A DNA stretch of 64,000 nucleotides from Mycolicibacterium tusciae JS617 (GTDB lineage: Bacteria; Actinomycetota; Actinomycetes; Mycobacteriales; Mycobacteriaceae), in the NCBI RefSeq assembly GCF_000243415.2, contig NZ_KI912270.1, positions 6,839,837 to 6,903,836 of the forward strand. The letters run 5' to 3'. This document shows, piece by piece, positions 1 to 8,253 of the stretch; position 1 is the first letter of the stretch; each line of letters opens with the position of its first letter. The notes beneath the pieces are model-generated. The model was not told where the DNA came from and ran no database searches. It saw only the letters and a program-made list of their open reading frames with translations. The position numbers and the translations under genes are program-made.

Positions 1-1110
1 CAATCCGGTGGCGGCGAGACGCCGCCGGCGATGGAGCCGTTGGCCGCCGTCGGCGACGGCGAGGGTGAGCTGAACCTCGTCGCGTGGGCGGGCTACGCCG
101 AGGACGGTTCCAACGACCCAGACGCCAATTGGGTGACGCCGTTCGAGCAGCAGACCGGTTGCCAGGTCAACGTGAAACTCGGGAACACGTCCGACGAGAT
201 GGTGCAACTGATGCGCAGCGGTCAGTACGACGGCGTATCGGCGTCAGGCGACGCGACGCTCCGGTTGATCTATGCCGGCGATGTGGCGCCGGTCAACACC
301 GACCTCGTGCCGAACTACGCATCCATTTCGTCCTTCCTCAAGGACAAGCCCTGGAATTCGGTCGACGGGCAGATGTATGGGATCCCGCACGGCTGGGGCG
401 CCAATCTCCTGATGTACAACATCGACGTCGTTCGCGATGCGCCGGACTCGTGGTCGGCGGTGTTCGACGACGCGGGCAGATATCAGGGCAAGGTCACCGC
501 ATACGACTCCCCCATCTACATCGCCGACGCGGCGCTGTACCTGTCCAAGTCCAAACCGGAACTCGGGATCAAAGATCCGTATTCACTGACACCCGAACAG
601 CTCGACGCCGCAACCGAATTGCTCAAGAAGCAGCGGGAGAACATCGGCGAGTATTGGTCGGATTACACCAAGGAAGTGCAGGCTTTCGAATCTGGCACTT
701 CGGTCATCGGGACGACCTGGCAGGTCATCGCAAACACCATCGGCGCCGAGAACAGAGTGCAGGTCAACACGGTCCTGCCCAAGGAAGGCTCCACAGGGTG
801 GTCTGACACCTGGATGATCTCGTCGAAGGCCTCCCACCCCAACTGCATGTACAAGTGGATGGACTGGATCTCCTCGCCGGAGGTCAACGCCCAGGTCGCC
901 GAATTCTTCGGTGAGGCACCGTCGAACGCCAAGGCGTGTGAGCACACCGTCGAACCGGACTTCTGCGACATCTATCACGCCACCGACGAGGATTTCGCCG
1001 CCAAGATCCACTACTGGACCACACCACAGAAGAACTGCGTCGACGGCAGCGGTGACAACTGCACGGCCTACAGCGAGTGGGTCGACAAATGGCAACAGAT
1101 CAAGGGCTGA
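1..1110 (+). CDS. ABC transporter substrate-binding protein, polyamine (PotD) type, 5' partial
   Basis: The reading frame is open to the first base of the window, so the N-terminus (signal peptide or lipobox) is missing; the first in-frame ATG, at 31, is probably not the start. About 369 codons are visible. The sequence has the look of periplasmic binding proteins of the spermidine/putrescine class: an early LVAWAGYAEDG segment, then VTPFEQQTGCQV, a YGIPHGWGANLLMYN hinge-like segment, and a C-terminal part ending in YSEWVDKWQQIKG. The C-terminal third carries several cysteines that could form extracytoplasmic disulfides. Two permease genes follow directly with overlapping ends, so this is the solute-capturing subunit of an ABC importer; the ATPase is not in the window and may lie upstream. 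The substrate is inferred from family only; other small cationic or organic solutes are possible. Confidence 0.9.
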   Translation, partial: QSGGGETPPAMEPLAAVGDGEGELNLVAWAGYAEDGSNDPDANWVTPFEQQTGCQVNVKLGNTSDEMVQLMRSGQYDGVSASGDATLRLIYAGDVAPVNTDLVPNYASISSFLKDKPWNSVDGQMYGIPHGWGANLLMYNIDVVRDAPDSWSAVFDDAGRYQGKVTAYDSPIYIADAALYLSKSKPELGIKDPYSLTPEQLDAATELLKKQRENIGEYWSDYTKEVQAFESGTSVIGTTWQVIANTIGAENRVQVNTVLPKEGSTGWSDTWMISSKASHPNCMYKWMDWISSPEVNAQVAEFFGEAPSNAKACEHTVEPDFCDIYHATDEDFAAKIHYWTTPQKNCVDGSGDNCTAYSEWVDKWQQIKG

Positions 1111-1973
1111 ACCTGCGCGGGTCCGCACCGTCAATGTCGATGCCAACGTCGATTCGACGACGCATCAGCCTCGCGTTACTGCTGGCGCCTCCCCTGACCT
1201 GGTTAGTGGTGGCATACCTCGGATCGCTTGCAGTGCTGCTAGTTTCGGCCTTCTGGAGCACGAATGCGTTCACCGGCGCGGTGGTGCGCACATTCACCCT
1301 CGACAACATCGTGCGGGTGCTGACCGACGAGCTCTTCAGGACAGCGGCGGTGCGCACCGTATCGGTAGCACTGTCGGTCACAGTGATCTGCGCGGTGCTC
1401 GCCGTGCCGCTGGCGTTCTATATGGCCAAGATCGCCTCGCCGCGTGTGCGATTGGCGCTCGTGGTGGCGGTGACGACGCCGCTGTGGGCCAGCTATCTGG
1501 TCAAGGCGTACGCCTGGCGCATGCTGCTGTCCCCGGAGGGGCCGCTGTCCTGGGCAACCGGCTACACACCCGGATACGGCCTGACCGCCACCATCGTGAC
1601 CCTGACCTACCTGTGGCTGCCCTACATGGTCCTTCCGGTGTTCGCGGCGTTTTCTCGCGTCCCGAACTCGCTGCTCGACGCGAGTGCCGACCTCGGCGCC
1701 TCCGACCTGTCGACCCTGCGAATGGTAGTGGCGCCGTTGGTATTCCCCGGCATCGCCGCAGGCTCGATCTTCACCTTCTCGCTATCGCTCGGCGACTACA
1801 TCGCGGTGACGATCGTGGGAGGCAAGACCCAACTGCTGGGCAACATCATCTACGGCCAACTCGTCACCGCCAACAACCAGCCGCTGGCTGCGGCGCTGTC
1901 GATCATCCCGCTGGTGGCGATCGTGGCATACCTGCTCGCGATGCGGCGCACGGGCGCGCTGGAGAACATCTGA
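1077..1973 (+). CDS. ABC transporter permease, PotB type
   Basis: Inner-membrane permease of 298 residues with about six hydrophobic segments. The first is near residues 30-55, and the EAA-like cytoplasmic loop (DASADLGASDLSTLRMVVAPL) lies near residues 205-225, where the ATPase would dock. GTG at 1077 gives the longest frame; ATG at 1089 is an equally plausible start, and both overlap the end of the binding-protein gene. It shares a stop/start TGATG with the next permease, so the three genes are translationally coupled. It should pair with that second permease as a heterodimer, as in PotB/PotC. Confidence 0.9.
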   Translation: MGRQMATDQGLNLRGSAPSMSMPTSIRRRISLALLLAPPLTWLVVAYLGSLAVLLVSAFWSTNAFTGAVVRTFTLDNIVRVLTDELFRTAAVRTVSVALSVTVICAVLAVPLAFYMAKIASPRVRLALVVAVTTPLWASYLVKAYAWRMLLSPEGPLSWATGYTPGYGLTATIVTLTYLWLPYMVLPVFAAFSRVPNSLLDASADLGASDLSTLRMVVAPLVFPGIAAGSIFTFSLSLGDYIAVTIVGGKTQLLGNIIYGQLVTANNQPLAAALSIIPLVAIVAYLLAMRRTGALENI

Positions 1974-2773
1974 TGCTGTCGAACACCGGCCGGCGCCTGG
2001 TCCGCGGATGGACAGTGCTCGTACTGCTATTCCTTTACGCACCACTGCTCCTGGTTGTGGTGAACGCCTTCAACAGCTCCCGCACATTCGCATTTCCTCC
2101 GACGGGTTTCACGCTGGGTTGGTGGTCGGACGCCTGGAACAGCCATGGCATGTGGCAGTCGCTCGCCAACTCGGCCGTGGTCGGCCTCGGCGCAACGGCG
2201 ATTGCGCTGGTGCTGGGGACGATGGCCGCCGTCGCAGTGCAGCGCTACGGCTTCTTTGGTAAGCATGTGGTGAGTTTCCTTGTGGTACTTCCGATCACGC
2301 TCCCCGGTATCGTCACCGGAATTGCCTTGAATGCGACGTTCACGTCTGCGCTCGGCGTGTCGCTCGGCCTGGCCACCGTCATCGTCGGGCACGCCACATT
2401 CTGCGTCGTCATCGTCTTCAACAACACCCAGGCACGGCTGCGTCGAATGGACGGCAATCTGGAAGACGCCTCAGCCGACCTCGGCGCGTCACCGTGGCAG
2501 ACCTTCCGCTACGTGACATTCCCGATGATGCGAGGGTCCGTCCTGGCCGGAGCGGTGTTGGCATTCGCCCTGTCCTTCGACGAGATCGTCGTCACGACCT
2601 TCACGGCCGGTCCCACTGTGCAGACACTGCCAATCTGGATCTTCGGAAACCTGTTCCGCCCCAACCAGGCGCCGGTGATCAATGTGGTCGCCGCGGCGCT
2701 GACGATCGTCGCGATCATTCCGGTGTGGCTGGCTCAGCGCTTCGGGGGTGACCCGGCGGTCAGCAGGGTGTAA
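1973..2773 (+). CDS. ABC transporter permease, PotC type
   Basis: Second permease of the importer, 266 residues, with about six membrane spans. The EAA loop here reads DASADLGASPWQTFRYVTFPM, nearly identical in its first half to the loop of the preceding permease. I place the start at ATG 1973, where it overlaps the upstream TGA by one base. The same frame runs open far upstream through both earlier genes, but that extension has no membrane or family character. The gene ends 10 bp before the convergent MerR gene, which closes the operon. Confidence 0.9.
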   Translation: MLSNTGRRLVRGWTVLVLLFLYAPLLLVVVNAFNSSRTFAFPPTGFTLGWWSDAWNSHGMWQSLANSAVVGLGATAIALVLGTMAAVAVQRYGFFGKHVVSFLVVLPITLPGIVTGIALNATFTSALGVSLGLATVIVGHATFCVVIVFNNTQARLRRMDGNLEDASADLGASPWQTFRYVTFPMMRGSVLAGAVLAFALSFDEIVVTTFTAGPTVQTLPIWIFGNLFRPNQAPVINVVAAALTIVAIIPVWLAQRFGGDPAVSRV

Positions 2774-2783
2774 TACGCTCCGC

Positions 2784-3557
2784 CTACAGGCGCAGGAGCT
2801 CACTCAACAGAGCCCTCGTGGAGGGTCCCGACGCTCCAGCCAACAACTGCCGCTGCATCGACTCCTCCAGGCGATCCGACAGGACGTGGCCCCACAGCTC
2901 GCGATAGTTCTGGGTGAGCTGGCCCAGTTCGTCGACCTCGCCGGGCTCTGGCTCACGGCCGTTGCCGAACCTGGCGTCCATGACCTCCTCGAGTGATCGG
3001 ACGAAGCCGCTGGCCAAGGCATCGGCGGCGTCCCGACTCGACTCGTAGAACCGCAGCAGCGCGTGGACGTACTGCAGCTGATCCGTCGCTCGCCCAAGGA
3101 TCTCGGCGATCGTCGCATCGACGACGACGACGAGGCCCTGGCGCCGTTCTGCCAAGCCGTAGTCGATCAGCATGCTCGCTGTGTCACCGTGCGGATCGAT
3201 GTCGAGCGCGCGTGGTCTCGGCGCCGGCTTGTCCTCTGCTGGACTCTTGCCTCCTGCGGACTCGGTTTCGGAGTCGTTGACCGGCGACCCGAGCAGCGCG
3301 CGCTGAATGCCCAGAATGTCGGCCAGATCCGCGCCCTCACGCATACTCGCGAAGAACTCGGCGATGTGGGCGGAGTTGAATCCCCGGCGAAGTAGCTGGT
3401 TGATGGTGCGCAATTGCGACAGCTGGTAGTCGTCGTAATAGGCCGAACGGCCGACCCGGCGTGGCGGGTCCAGCAGTCCACGCTCGCGGTAGGCGCGGAT
3501 ATTGCGGGTACTGACACCGGAGATCCGGGAAAGCTCATCGAGGCGGTACTCAGCCAA
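2784..3557 (-). CDS. MerR family transcriptional regulator
   Basis: 257 residues from a TTG start. The N-terminal winged helix-turn-helix is clear: YRLDELSRISGVSTRNIRAY, then RERGLLDPPRRVGRSAYYDD (the MerR wing), then a long helix with the LRRGFNSAHIAEFF pattern. The C-terminal part (residues about 90-257) is helical, with no obvious metal-binding cysteine cluster, so an organic ligand or protein-type signal is more likely than a metal. It is divergent from the MFS transporter at 3889 and convergent with the ABC importer; the intergenic region to the MFS gene holds two inverted repeats that may be its operator. Control of the MFS gene is the natural guess. Confidence 0.88.
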   Translation of the reverse strand: MAEYRLDELSRISGVSTRNIRAYRERGLLDPPRRVGRSAYYDDYQLSQLRTINQLLRRGFNSAHIAEFFASMREGADLADILGIQRALLGSPVNDSETESAGGKSPAEDKPAPRPRALDIDPHGDTASMLIDYGLAERRQGLVVVVDATIAEILGRATDQLQYVHALLRFYESSRDAADALASGFVRSLEEVMDARFGNGREPEPGEVDELGQLTQNYRELWGHVLSDRLEESMQRQLLAGASGPSTRALLSELLRL

Positions 3558-3888
3558 CGGAGCGCACTCCGATCGACCCCAGGGCGCGGAGTAGCTGTGG
3601 ACCGCGACGGTTCATGCGGACCACTGTAGCGTGCGCGACAGACTCCGAGCGAAGAAATCGTGATTCGGTTCAGGTTTTTTCAGCTAATCAATATGTACGT
3701 CACTATCAGCATATTTGACGCCTGGGTAAACTCTGGCTTGACGAAGATATGCAGAATCAGCCAACTTTATTGTCCCCCGGCGGCCCACCGGGTGAGGCAC
3801 CTCACCGCCTACCAATTGGCTTCTGAGCCAGTCGTTGCCGGAGGATGACAGGTGGCAGACATTAAGACAAATTGGCAGTCATGCAGTT
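3558..3888. promoter_or_regulatory. Divergent MerR/MFS intergenic region with inverted repeats
   Basis: 331 bp without a convincing gene. It is clearly more AT-rich than its surroundings between about 3655 and 3780. It contains a perfect 16-bp inverted repeat GGTGAGG-CA-CCTCACC at 3791-3806 and a looser one, AATATG-N14-CATATT, at 3690-3715. These are the obvious operator candidates for the divergent MerR regulator. A 62-codon frame at 3660-3848 has no family features and I do not call it. Confidence 0.5.
3791..3806. repeat. Perfect 16-bp inverted repeat upstream of the MFS gene
   Basis: GGTGAGG-CA-CCTCACC, 7-bp arms with a 2-bp spacer, about 82 bp upstream of the chosen MFS start. It could be a regulator binding site or a 5'-UTR hairpin. 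The arms are perfect, which is unlikely by chance in a 331-bp region. Confidence 0.5.
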
Positions 3889-5175
3889 ATGAGGTTCGGC
3901 GTGCGTCCCTGGATTGTGTGGACCACCGGGCTCGTGGCCTACATCGTCGCCGTCCTCGACCGCACCACCCTTGGTGTTTCCGGGCTCGACGCCGCCGACC
4001 GGTTCAACGCAGGCCCCACCGTCTTGTCGGCGTTCGTCGTACTGCAAGTGATCGTCTATGCGGGCGCGCAGGTGCCGGCAGGCCTGCTGCTCGATCGGTT
4101 CGGCTCCAAGACTCTGATCGTCGCGGGCGCTGCGCTGATGGCCTCGGGCCAGCTGGCGTTGGCGTTCACCGAATCCCTGCCTGTCGCCATCGGCGCACGC
4201 GCGGTGGTCGGTCTGGGTGACGCATTCACGTTCATCTCGGTGCTGCGCCTGGTTCCGCACTGGTTCACACCTCGGAAGGTGCCGCTGGTCACGCAGTTGA
4301 CCGGAATCTGCGGCCAGCTTGGTCAGGTGCTGTCCGCCATTCCCTTCTTCGCCCTGCTCGCCGGTTTGGGCTGGACCACCGCGTACGTCTCGGTGGCCGC
4401 GCTGGGACTGCTGTCGATCGTGCTGACGCTGCTCCTGGTCCACGACACGCCCGAGGGCCATGTGGTCGAACACGAGGCCACGTCGGTCCGCGAAATCATG
4501 GCCAGTGTCAAAACGGTGTGGTTGCGGCCCGGGACACGTTTGGGTTTCTTCACACATATGGGCACCCAATTCTCGGTGACGGTGTTCGCTTTGATGTGGG
4601 GTGTCCCGTATCTCACGGTGGCCCAGGGTCTTTCGGCAACCATCGCGGGAACCCTGCTGACCATCTCGGTGGTCGCCGCCATCTCTGCGGGCATCCTGAT
4701 CGGCATCTTCACCGGGCGCCACCCGCACCGCAGGTCGCGGCTGGTGCTCTGCATCATCGCCAGCAATGCCGTCATCTGGTCAGTGGTGCTGGCCCTCCCC
4801 GACCGTGCGCCGCTCTGGCTGCTGGTGGTTCTGGTCGTGGTCATCTCGGTCGGTGGTCCCGGATCAATGGTCGGATTCGATTTCGCCCGCACCTTCAACC
4901 CGCGGGCGACGCTTGGCACCGCGTCGGGAATGGTCAACATGGGCGGTTTCATCGCGTCACTGCTCGTCATGCAGGCCATGGGCGTCATTCTGGACGCGGT
5001 GGGCGAGATCTCGTTCGATGCGTTCCGGCTGGCCTGGACCGTTCAGTACGCCATCTGGGTGCTCGCCGTTGTCGGCATCCTCATCACCCGCCGCAAGGCG
5101 CGCGCCGTGATGAGGGCCGACCAAGAAAGGATGCTGATGGAGGGCTTCGAGGCCACTCCGGCACCGCCTCGCTAG
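3889..5175 (+). CDS. Major facilitator superfamily transporter
   Basis: 428 residues with about twelve hydrophobic segments. MFS motif A is recognisable between spans 2 and 3 as LLLDRFGSKTLI (near residue 65). There is a central cytoplasmic loop after about residue 185 (VHDTPEGHVVEHEATSVRE), and the second half begins with the RPGTRLGFFTH segment. I choose ATG 3889; an in-frame TTG at 3835 adds 18 residues of no MFS character. The substrate cannot be predicted. It ends in a CTAG shared with the stop of the convergent LtrA-like gene (4-bp overlap). It is divergent from a MerR regulator that probably controls it. Confidence 0.88.
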   Translation: MRFGVRPWIVWTTGLVAYIVAVLDRTTLGVSGLDAADRFNAGPTVLSAFVVLQVIVYAGAQVPAGLLLDRFGSKTLIVAGAALMASGQLALAFTESLPVAIGARAVVGLGDAFTFISVLRLVPHWFTPRKVPLVTQLTGICGQLGQVLSAIPFFALLAGLGWTTAYVSVAALGLLSIVLTLLLVHDTPEGHVVEHEATSVREIMASVKTVWLRPGTRLGFFTHMGTQFSVTVFALMWGVPYLTVAQGLSATIAGTLLTISVVAAISAGILIGIFTGRHPHRRSRLVLCIIASNAVIWSVVLALPDRAPLWLLVVLVVVISVGGPGSMVGFDFARTFNPRATLGTASGMVNMGGFIASLLVMQAMGVILDAVGEISFDAFRLAWTVQYAIWVLAVVGILITRRKARAVMRADQERMLMEGFEATPAPPR

Positions 5176-6434
5176 CGGGCCTCCAACGCCTTGTGGATGT
5201 CTGCGGCGGCGTGCCGATGACCCGCCACTTCGTAGCCGATCACTGTCACCAGCGGCGCCAGCGTGACGACGAGGAGGCAGTTGGCCATCGAGTAACCCAC
5301 TACGGCCAGCCACACGGCAATGACGAGCACCACCGCGGTGAGGACCAGAAGGACGATGTGGAACAGCGCGACCTTCCGCACGATGACGAAATAGAGCGCG
5401 TAGATGGAAATGACGTACAGACCGACCGGCAGGGCCACCGCCAAGACTGTTTGCACGGAGCTCAGCTTGGAGTCGTGCTCGATGAAATAGGCCGCTACAT
5501 GCAGGCCGGCTCCCGTCGCCACGATCGCGCCGTACATCACGATCGGTAGGTAGCCGAACCAGAAGGACCGTTCGCGGTGGGCGTGCAACAACTCAGCCTG
5601 CGGCACCACGAAATACGACCACCACATTCCGAACGTCAGTCCGATGCCGGCCACCACGACGAACGCGCAATCGAACGACCAGCCCTGCGCGCTGACCACG
5701 GCCGACAATGTCGCGACGGTGCCGACCACACCCTCACCGAGCGCGATGATCGCCAACAGGCCGTAGCGTTCGGCGATGTGATGGGGGTGCCATGGGGTGC
5801 CCCCGCTGCGATACTCGGCGATGATCGGCCCCAGAGTTTCGATGCCGATCAGCACAGCGACCAGAACAAATGTCACGGGGATCGACTTGTGCGCCATTGC
5901 TCCTCCGATCCAACCGACCTGAGCCACACTGACCCACAGCGCATAGGTGAGACAGGCCGAGCGACGTGCGGGGTCCTGTTTGGCCGCTCGTAACCACTGC
6001 CCTACCAGCGAAATTCGCATGATCACATAGCCGGCCACCATCACCCGGCTGTCGACGTGCTCACCATGCTCGATCGATGCAAACATCGGCGGGAAGCCAA
6101 GCGCCATGATGATGACGCCGACCATCTGCAGCATCGTCATCAGCCGGTAGACCCAGTCGTCGGTGTCATAGGCCGAGGCGAACCAGCTGAAGTTGATCCA
6201 GGCCCAGCACACCGAAAACGTGGCGAGCGAGAAGCCGAGCAGACCGGCGCCGATATGGTTTTCGGCCAGCAGATGGGCGAACTCGTTAGCGGCTATGCCG
6301 AAGGCGATGACGAAGGTCAGGTCGAACAGAAGCTCGAGCGGCGTCGCCACCCGATGCGGCTCGTCGGGATCACGACCCGTCATCCGGCGAACGCGGTGCT
6401 GGATCGTGATCGGCTCGTGCTGCGCGTCGCTCAT
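5172..6434 (-). CDS. Low temperature requirement A (LtrA) family membrane protein
   Basis: 420 residues from ATG 6434; in-frame ATGs at 6479 and 6491 would add 15 or 19 hydrophilic residues. The LtrA signature near the N-terminus is clear: RVATPLELLFDLTFVIAFG. It is followed by about ten to twelve membrane spans and the conserved AERYGLLAIIALGEGVVGT region. LtrA proteins are poorly characterised integral membrane proteins, named for cold growth in Listeria. The gene converges on the MFS gene with a 4-bp overlap and has no functional partner nearby. Confidence 0.88.
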   Translation of the reverse strand: MSDAQHEPITIQHRVRRMTGRDPDEPHRVATPLELLFDLTFVIAFGIAANEFAHLLAENHIGAGLLGFSLATFSVCWAWINFSWFASAYDTDDWVYRLMTMLQMVGVIIMALGFPPMFASIEHGEHVDSRVMVAGYVIMRISLVGQWLRAAKQDPARRSACLTYALWVSVAQVGWIGGAMAHKSIPVTFVLVAVLIGIETLGPIIAEYRSGGTPWHPHHIAERYGLLAIIALGEGVVGTVATLSAVVSAQGWSFDCAFVVVAGIGLTFGMWWSYFVVPQAELLHAHRERSFWFGYLPIVMYGAIVATGAGLHVAAYFIEHDSKLSSVQTVLAVALPVGLYVISIYALYFVIVRKVALFHIVLLVLTAVVLVIAVWLAVVGYSMANCLLVVTLAPLVTVIGYEVAGHRHAAADIHKALEAR

Positions 6435-6491
6435 CGCTACATTTTCACCAAAGTCCACCGCATCTGTCTGCGAGGACATGGGGTAGTGCAT

Positions 6492-6838
6492 TACTCACGC
6501 CTTCGCGACGACCGCGATTCACGATCGAAGCGTGGACCAGTTCTCAGTGCGCCTGCTCGGCGAATTCGCCGTTCACCACGGCGACCGGCGCGTCGACCTG
6601 CCGCCCGCCTGCCGACGAAGTGCGCCTCGAGCGGTTCGACTACGACCGCCACGCAGAAGATTGACGGGCGACGGTTGGTGGTACACGTGCGGATCGGGCC
6701 GAGATTCGGCCGCCGCAACGGGGTGCCCGGCGAACTGGTGGTGCGAATCACGCCGACCAAGGTGCACAACGCCTTCGGTCTGACCAGCTGACCGCCCACG
6801 GGCGCGCACCCACGCGACGGCGACCGCAGTGACAAGAT
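6492..6838. pseudogene. Decayed coding debris (SARP-like N-terminus and unrelated fragment)
   Basis: No intact gene. A GTG at 6532 opens a frame starting DQFSVRLLGEFAVHHGDRR, which resembles the first strands of SARP/BTAD-type regulators, but homology stops after about 30 codons. A second frame from 6611 reads ADEVRLERFDYDRHAED and then stops. A third frame ending at 6791 carries VVRITPTKVHNAFG, faintly like the C-terminus of a PPOX-type flavoprotein. Three partial frames in sequence suggest erosion of one or two former genes. The region also supplies the promoters for the LtrA gene (leftward) and the IspD-type gene (rightward). Confidence 0.3.
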
Positions 6839-7552
6839 ATGGCAATGAGCGCGACGCCGGGGTCCCGTGCCGTGGCCGTTGTGCTTGCAGCCGGTCTGGG
6901 GACGCGGGTCGGGGCCGACGGCAACAAGGCCTATGTAAAGATCGCCGACCGCTCCATGGTGGCCTGGTCGATCGACACGTTGACCCGGGTTCCGGAGATC
7001 GCTCGCACCGTGCTGGTGTTCCGGCGCGGCGAGCTTGAGCTTGCGCGGGACACGATACGGCGGGAACTACCCTCAGCGACAGTGGAGTTCGTCGAGGGCG
7101 GCGACAGCAGGCACGCGTCGGAGTCCAATGTGTTGGCGTATCTGGCCGATGACATCGAGTCCGGGGCCGTCGCCGTCGTCGTCATCCACGACGCTGCCCG
7201 ACCGCTCGCCGGCCGCGACATGTTCGCCACCGCGGTGTCGGTCGCAGAAGAGTTCGGCGGTGCAATCCCCGCGATACCCGCTGCCGATCTGGTCCGCACC
7301 AGCGGCGATGACGGCATCGTATCGATGAGCGACCTGGTGCGCGTCCAGACACCTCAGGCCTTTCGCGCCGTGGCACTGCTCGAGGCATATCGTGCCGCGG
7401 CACGGGACGGGTTCGAGGGCACCGATACCTCGTCATGCGTCGAGGCATTCACCGAAATCGAGGTACGCACGTTCCGCGGCGAACAACGCAACCTCAAGGT
7501 GACCTACGCTTCGGACATCGCCGTCGCCGAACGCCTACTCACGCGCCGTTGA
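6839..7552 (+). CDS. IspD/TarI family cytidylyltransferase
   Basis: 237 residues. It has the nucleotidyltransferase A loop VVLAAGLGTRVGADGNKAY (residues about 14-32), the VIHDAARPL motif near residue 118, and the C-terminal LKVTYASDIAVAERLL typical of IspD. Enzymes of this family join CTP to a polyol phosphate (methylerythritol 4-phosphate in isoprenoid synthesis, or ribitol phosphate). The active-site Pro of the usual PK motif is Asn here (NKAYVKI). It is not next to ispF or carD, where mycobacterial ispD normally sits, so it is likely a paralogue with its own substrate. ATG 6839 and ATG 6845 are both usable starts. It ends 6 bp from a second, degenerate IspD homologue on the other strand. 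Confidence 0.85.
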   Translation: MAMSATPGSRAVAVVLAAGLGTRVGADGNKAYVKIADRSMVAWSIDTLTRVPEIARTVLVFRRGELELARDTIRRELPSATVEFVEGGDSRHASESNVLAYLADDIESGAVAVVVIHDAARPLAGRDMFATAVSVAEEFGGAIPAIPAADLVRTSGDDGIVSMSDLVRVQTPQAFRAVALLEAYRAAARDGFEGTDTSSCVEAFTEIEVRTFRGEQRNLKVTYASDIAVAERLLTRR

Positions 7553-7558
7553 CTCTGC

Positions 7559-8242
7559 TCACCTGCTCGCGATGATCGCCTCGAAGAACTCGGTGTCTCG
7601 GGGAAGTTCGGCGCGGAACGCGTGCGGGTCACCGTCGACGAAGGTGATGGGCGCGGCGGCGCCAAGCGCGACGGCGATCTCGTCGAAATCGTCGGACGTG
7701 TGCTGTGCGAGCAACCCGGCCAGCGCGTCGATGGCGAAACCGCGGGGAAATTGGATGGCGCGCAACACCGACCGATCCACCGTGGCGCTGACCGAGCCGT
7801 GCACATCGACGGCCTTGACACTGTCGGTCACCGCGAGTGCCGGCATCACCACGGCGCCGCCGCCCTGCAGGCCATCGATCACTCGCTGCGCGACCTCGGC
7901 CGATACCAACGGGCTGGCGATGTCGTGAACCAGCACGTGGGTCGTCGAGAACGATGCGTGCCGAAGGTATTCCAATGCTGCCTTCAGGCAGTCAGCTCTG
8001 GACGCCGATCCGGTGACGGCCGCGACACTTACCGCACCCAGGTTGTCGGACGCCAGCGCGGCGTCGACGTCGACGATCAGAGGTTCGGCGGCAGCGACGA
8101 CGATGCGCCCGGACTCTGCCACCGCGCCGAGCAGGGTACCGACGATGCGGACCAGAGGCGGCGCAGTCACCAACGGCAGGAACGCAGCCGCCATATTGTC
8201 GGCGACCGAAATCGGCAGCGGGACAACGACCGAAACGTCCAC
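7559..8242 (-). CDS. IspD-like protein lacking active-site motifs (probable pseudoenzyme)
   Basis: 227 residues from GTG 8242. The second half aligns by eye with mycobacterial IspD: VLVHDIASPLVSAEVAQRVI, then AVVMPALAVTDSVKAVD, LRAIQFPRGF and FVDGDPHAFRAELP. The CTP-binding loop AAGxGxR is absent; the N-terminus reads VSVVVPLPISVADNMAAAF, and HDAAR has become HDIAS. It is therefore unlikely to transfer cytidylate. It lies 11 bp downstream of two Mce-associated membrane protein genes on the same strand, so it is probably co-transcribed with them under the operator at 9776. I infer a structural or regulatory role connected with Mce or envelope function; that is not shown by the sequence. Confidence 0.82.
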   Translation of the reverse strand: MDVSVVVPLPISVADNMAAAFLPLVTAPPLVRIVGTLLGAVAESGRIVVAAAEPLIVDVDAALASDNLGAVSVAAVTGSASRADCLKAALEYLRHASFSTTHVLVHDIASPLVSAEVAQRVIDGLQGGGAVVMPALAVTDSVKAVDVHGSVSATVDRSVLRAIQFPRGFAIDALAGLLAQHTSDDFDEIAVALGAAAPITFVDGDPHAFRAELPRDTEFFEAIIASR

Positions 8243-8253
8243 GGACTCTGGCG

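Noticed and set aside
583-1146. 187-codon minus-strand frame inside the ABC genes
   Set aside because: It overlaps the well-supported binding-protein gene and its composition is that of a GC-rich shadow frame.
911-1972. Long N-terminal extension of the PotC-type frame
   Set aside because: It is antisense-free but runs through two other genes in another frame, is Arg/Thr/Ser-rich and has no membrane or permease character.
3660-3848. 62-codon frame in the AT-rich region before the MFS gene
   Set aside because: No family features, no ribosome site, and it overlaps the inverted repeats likely to be operators.
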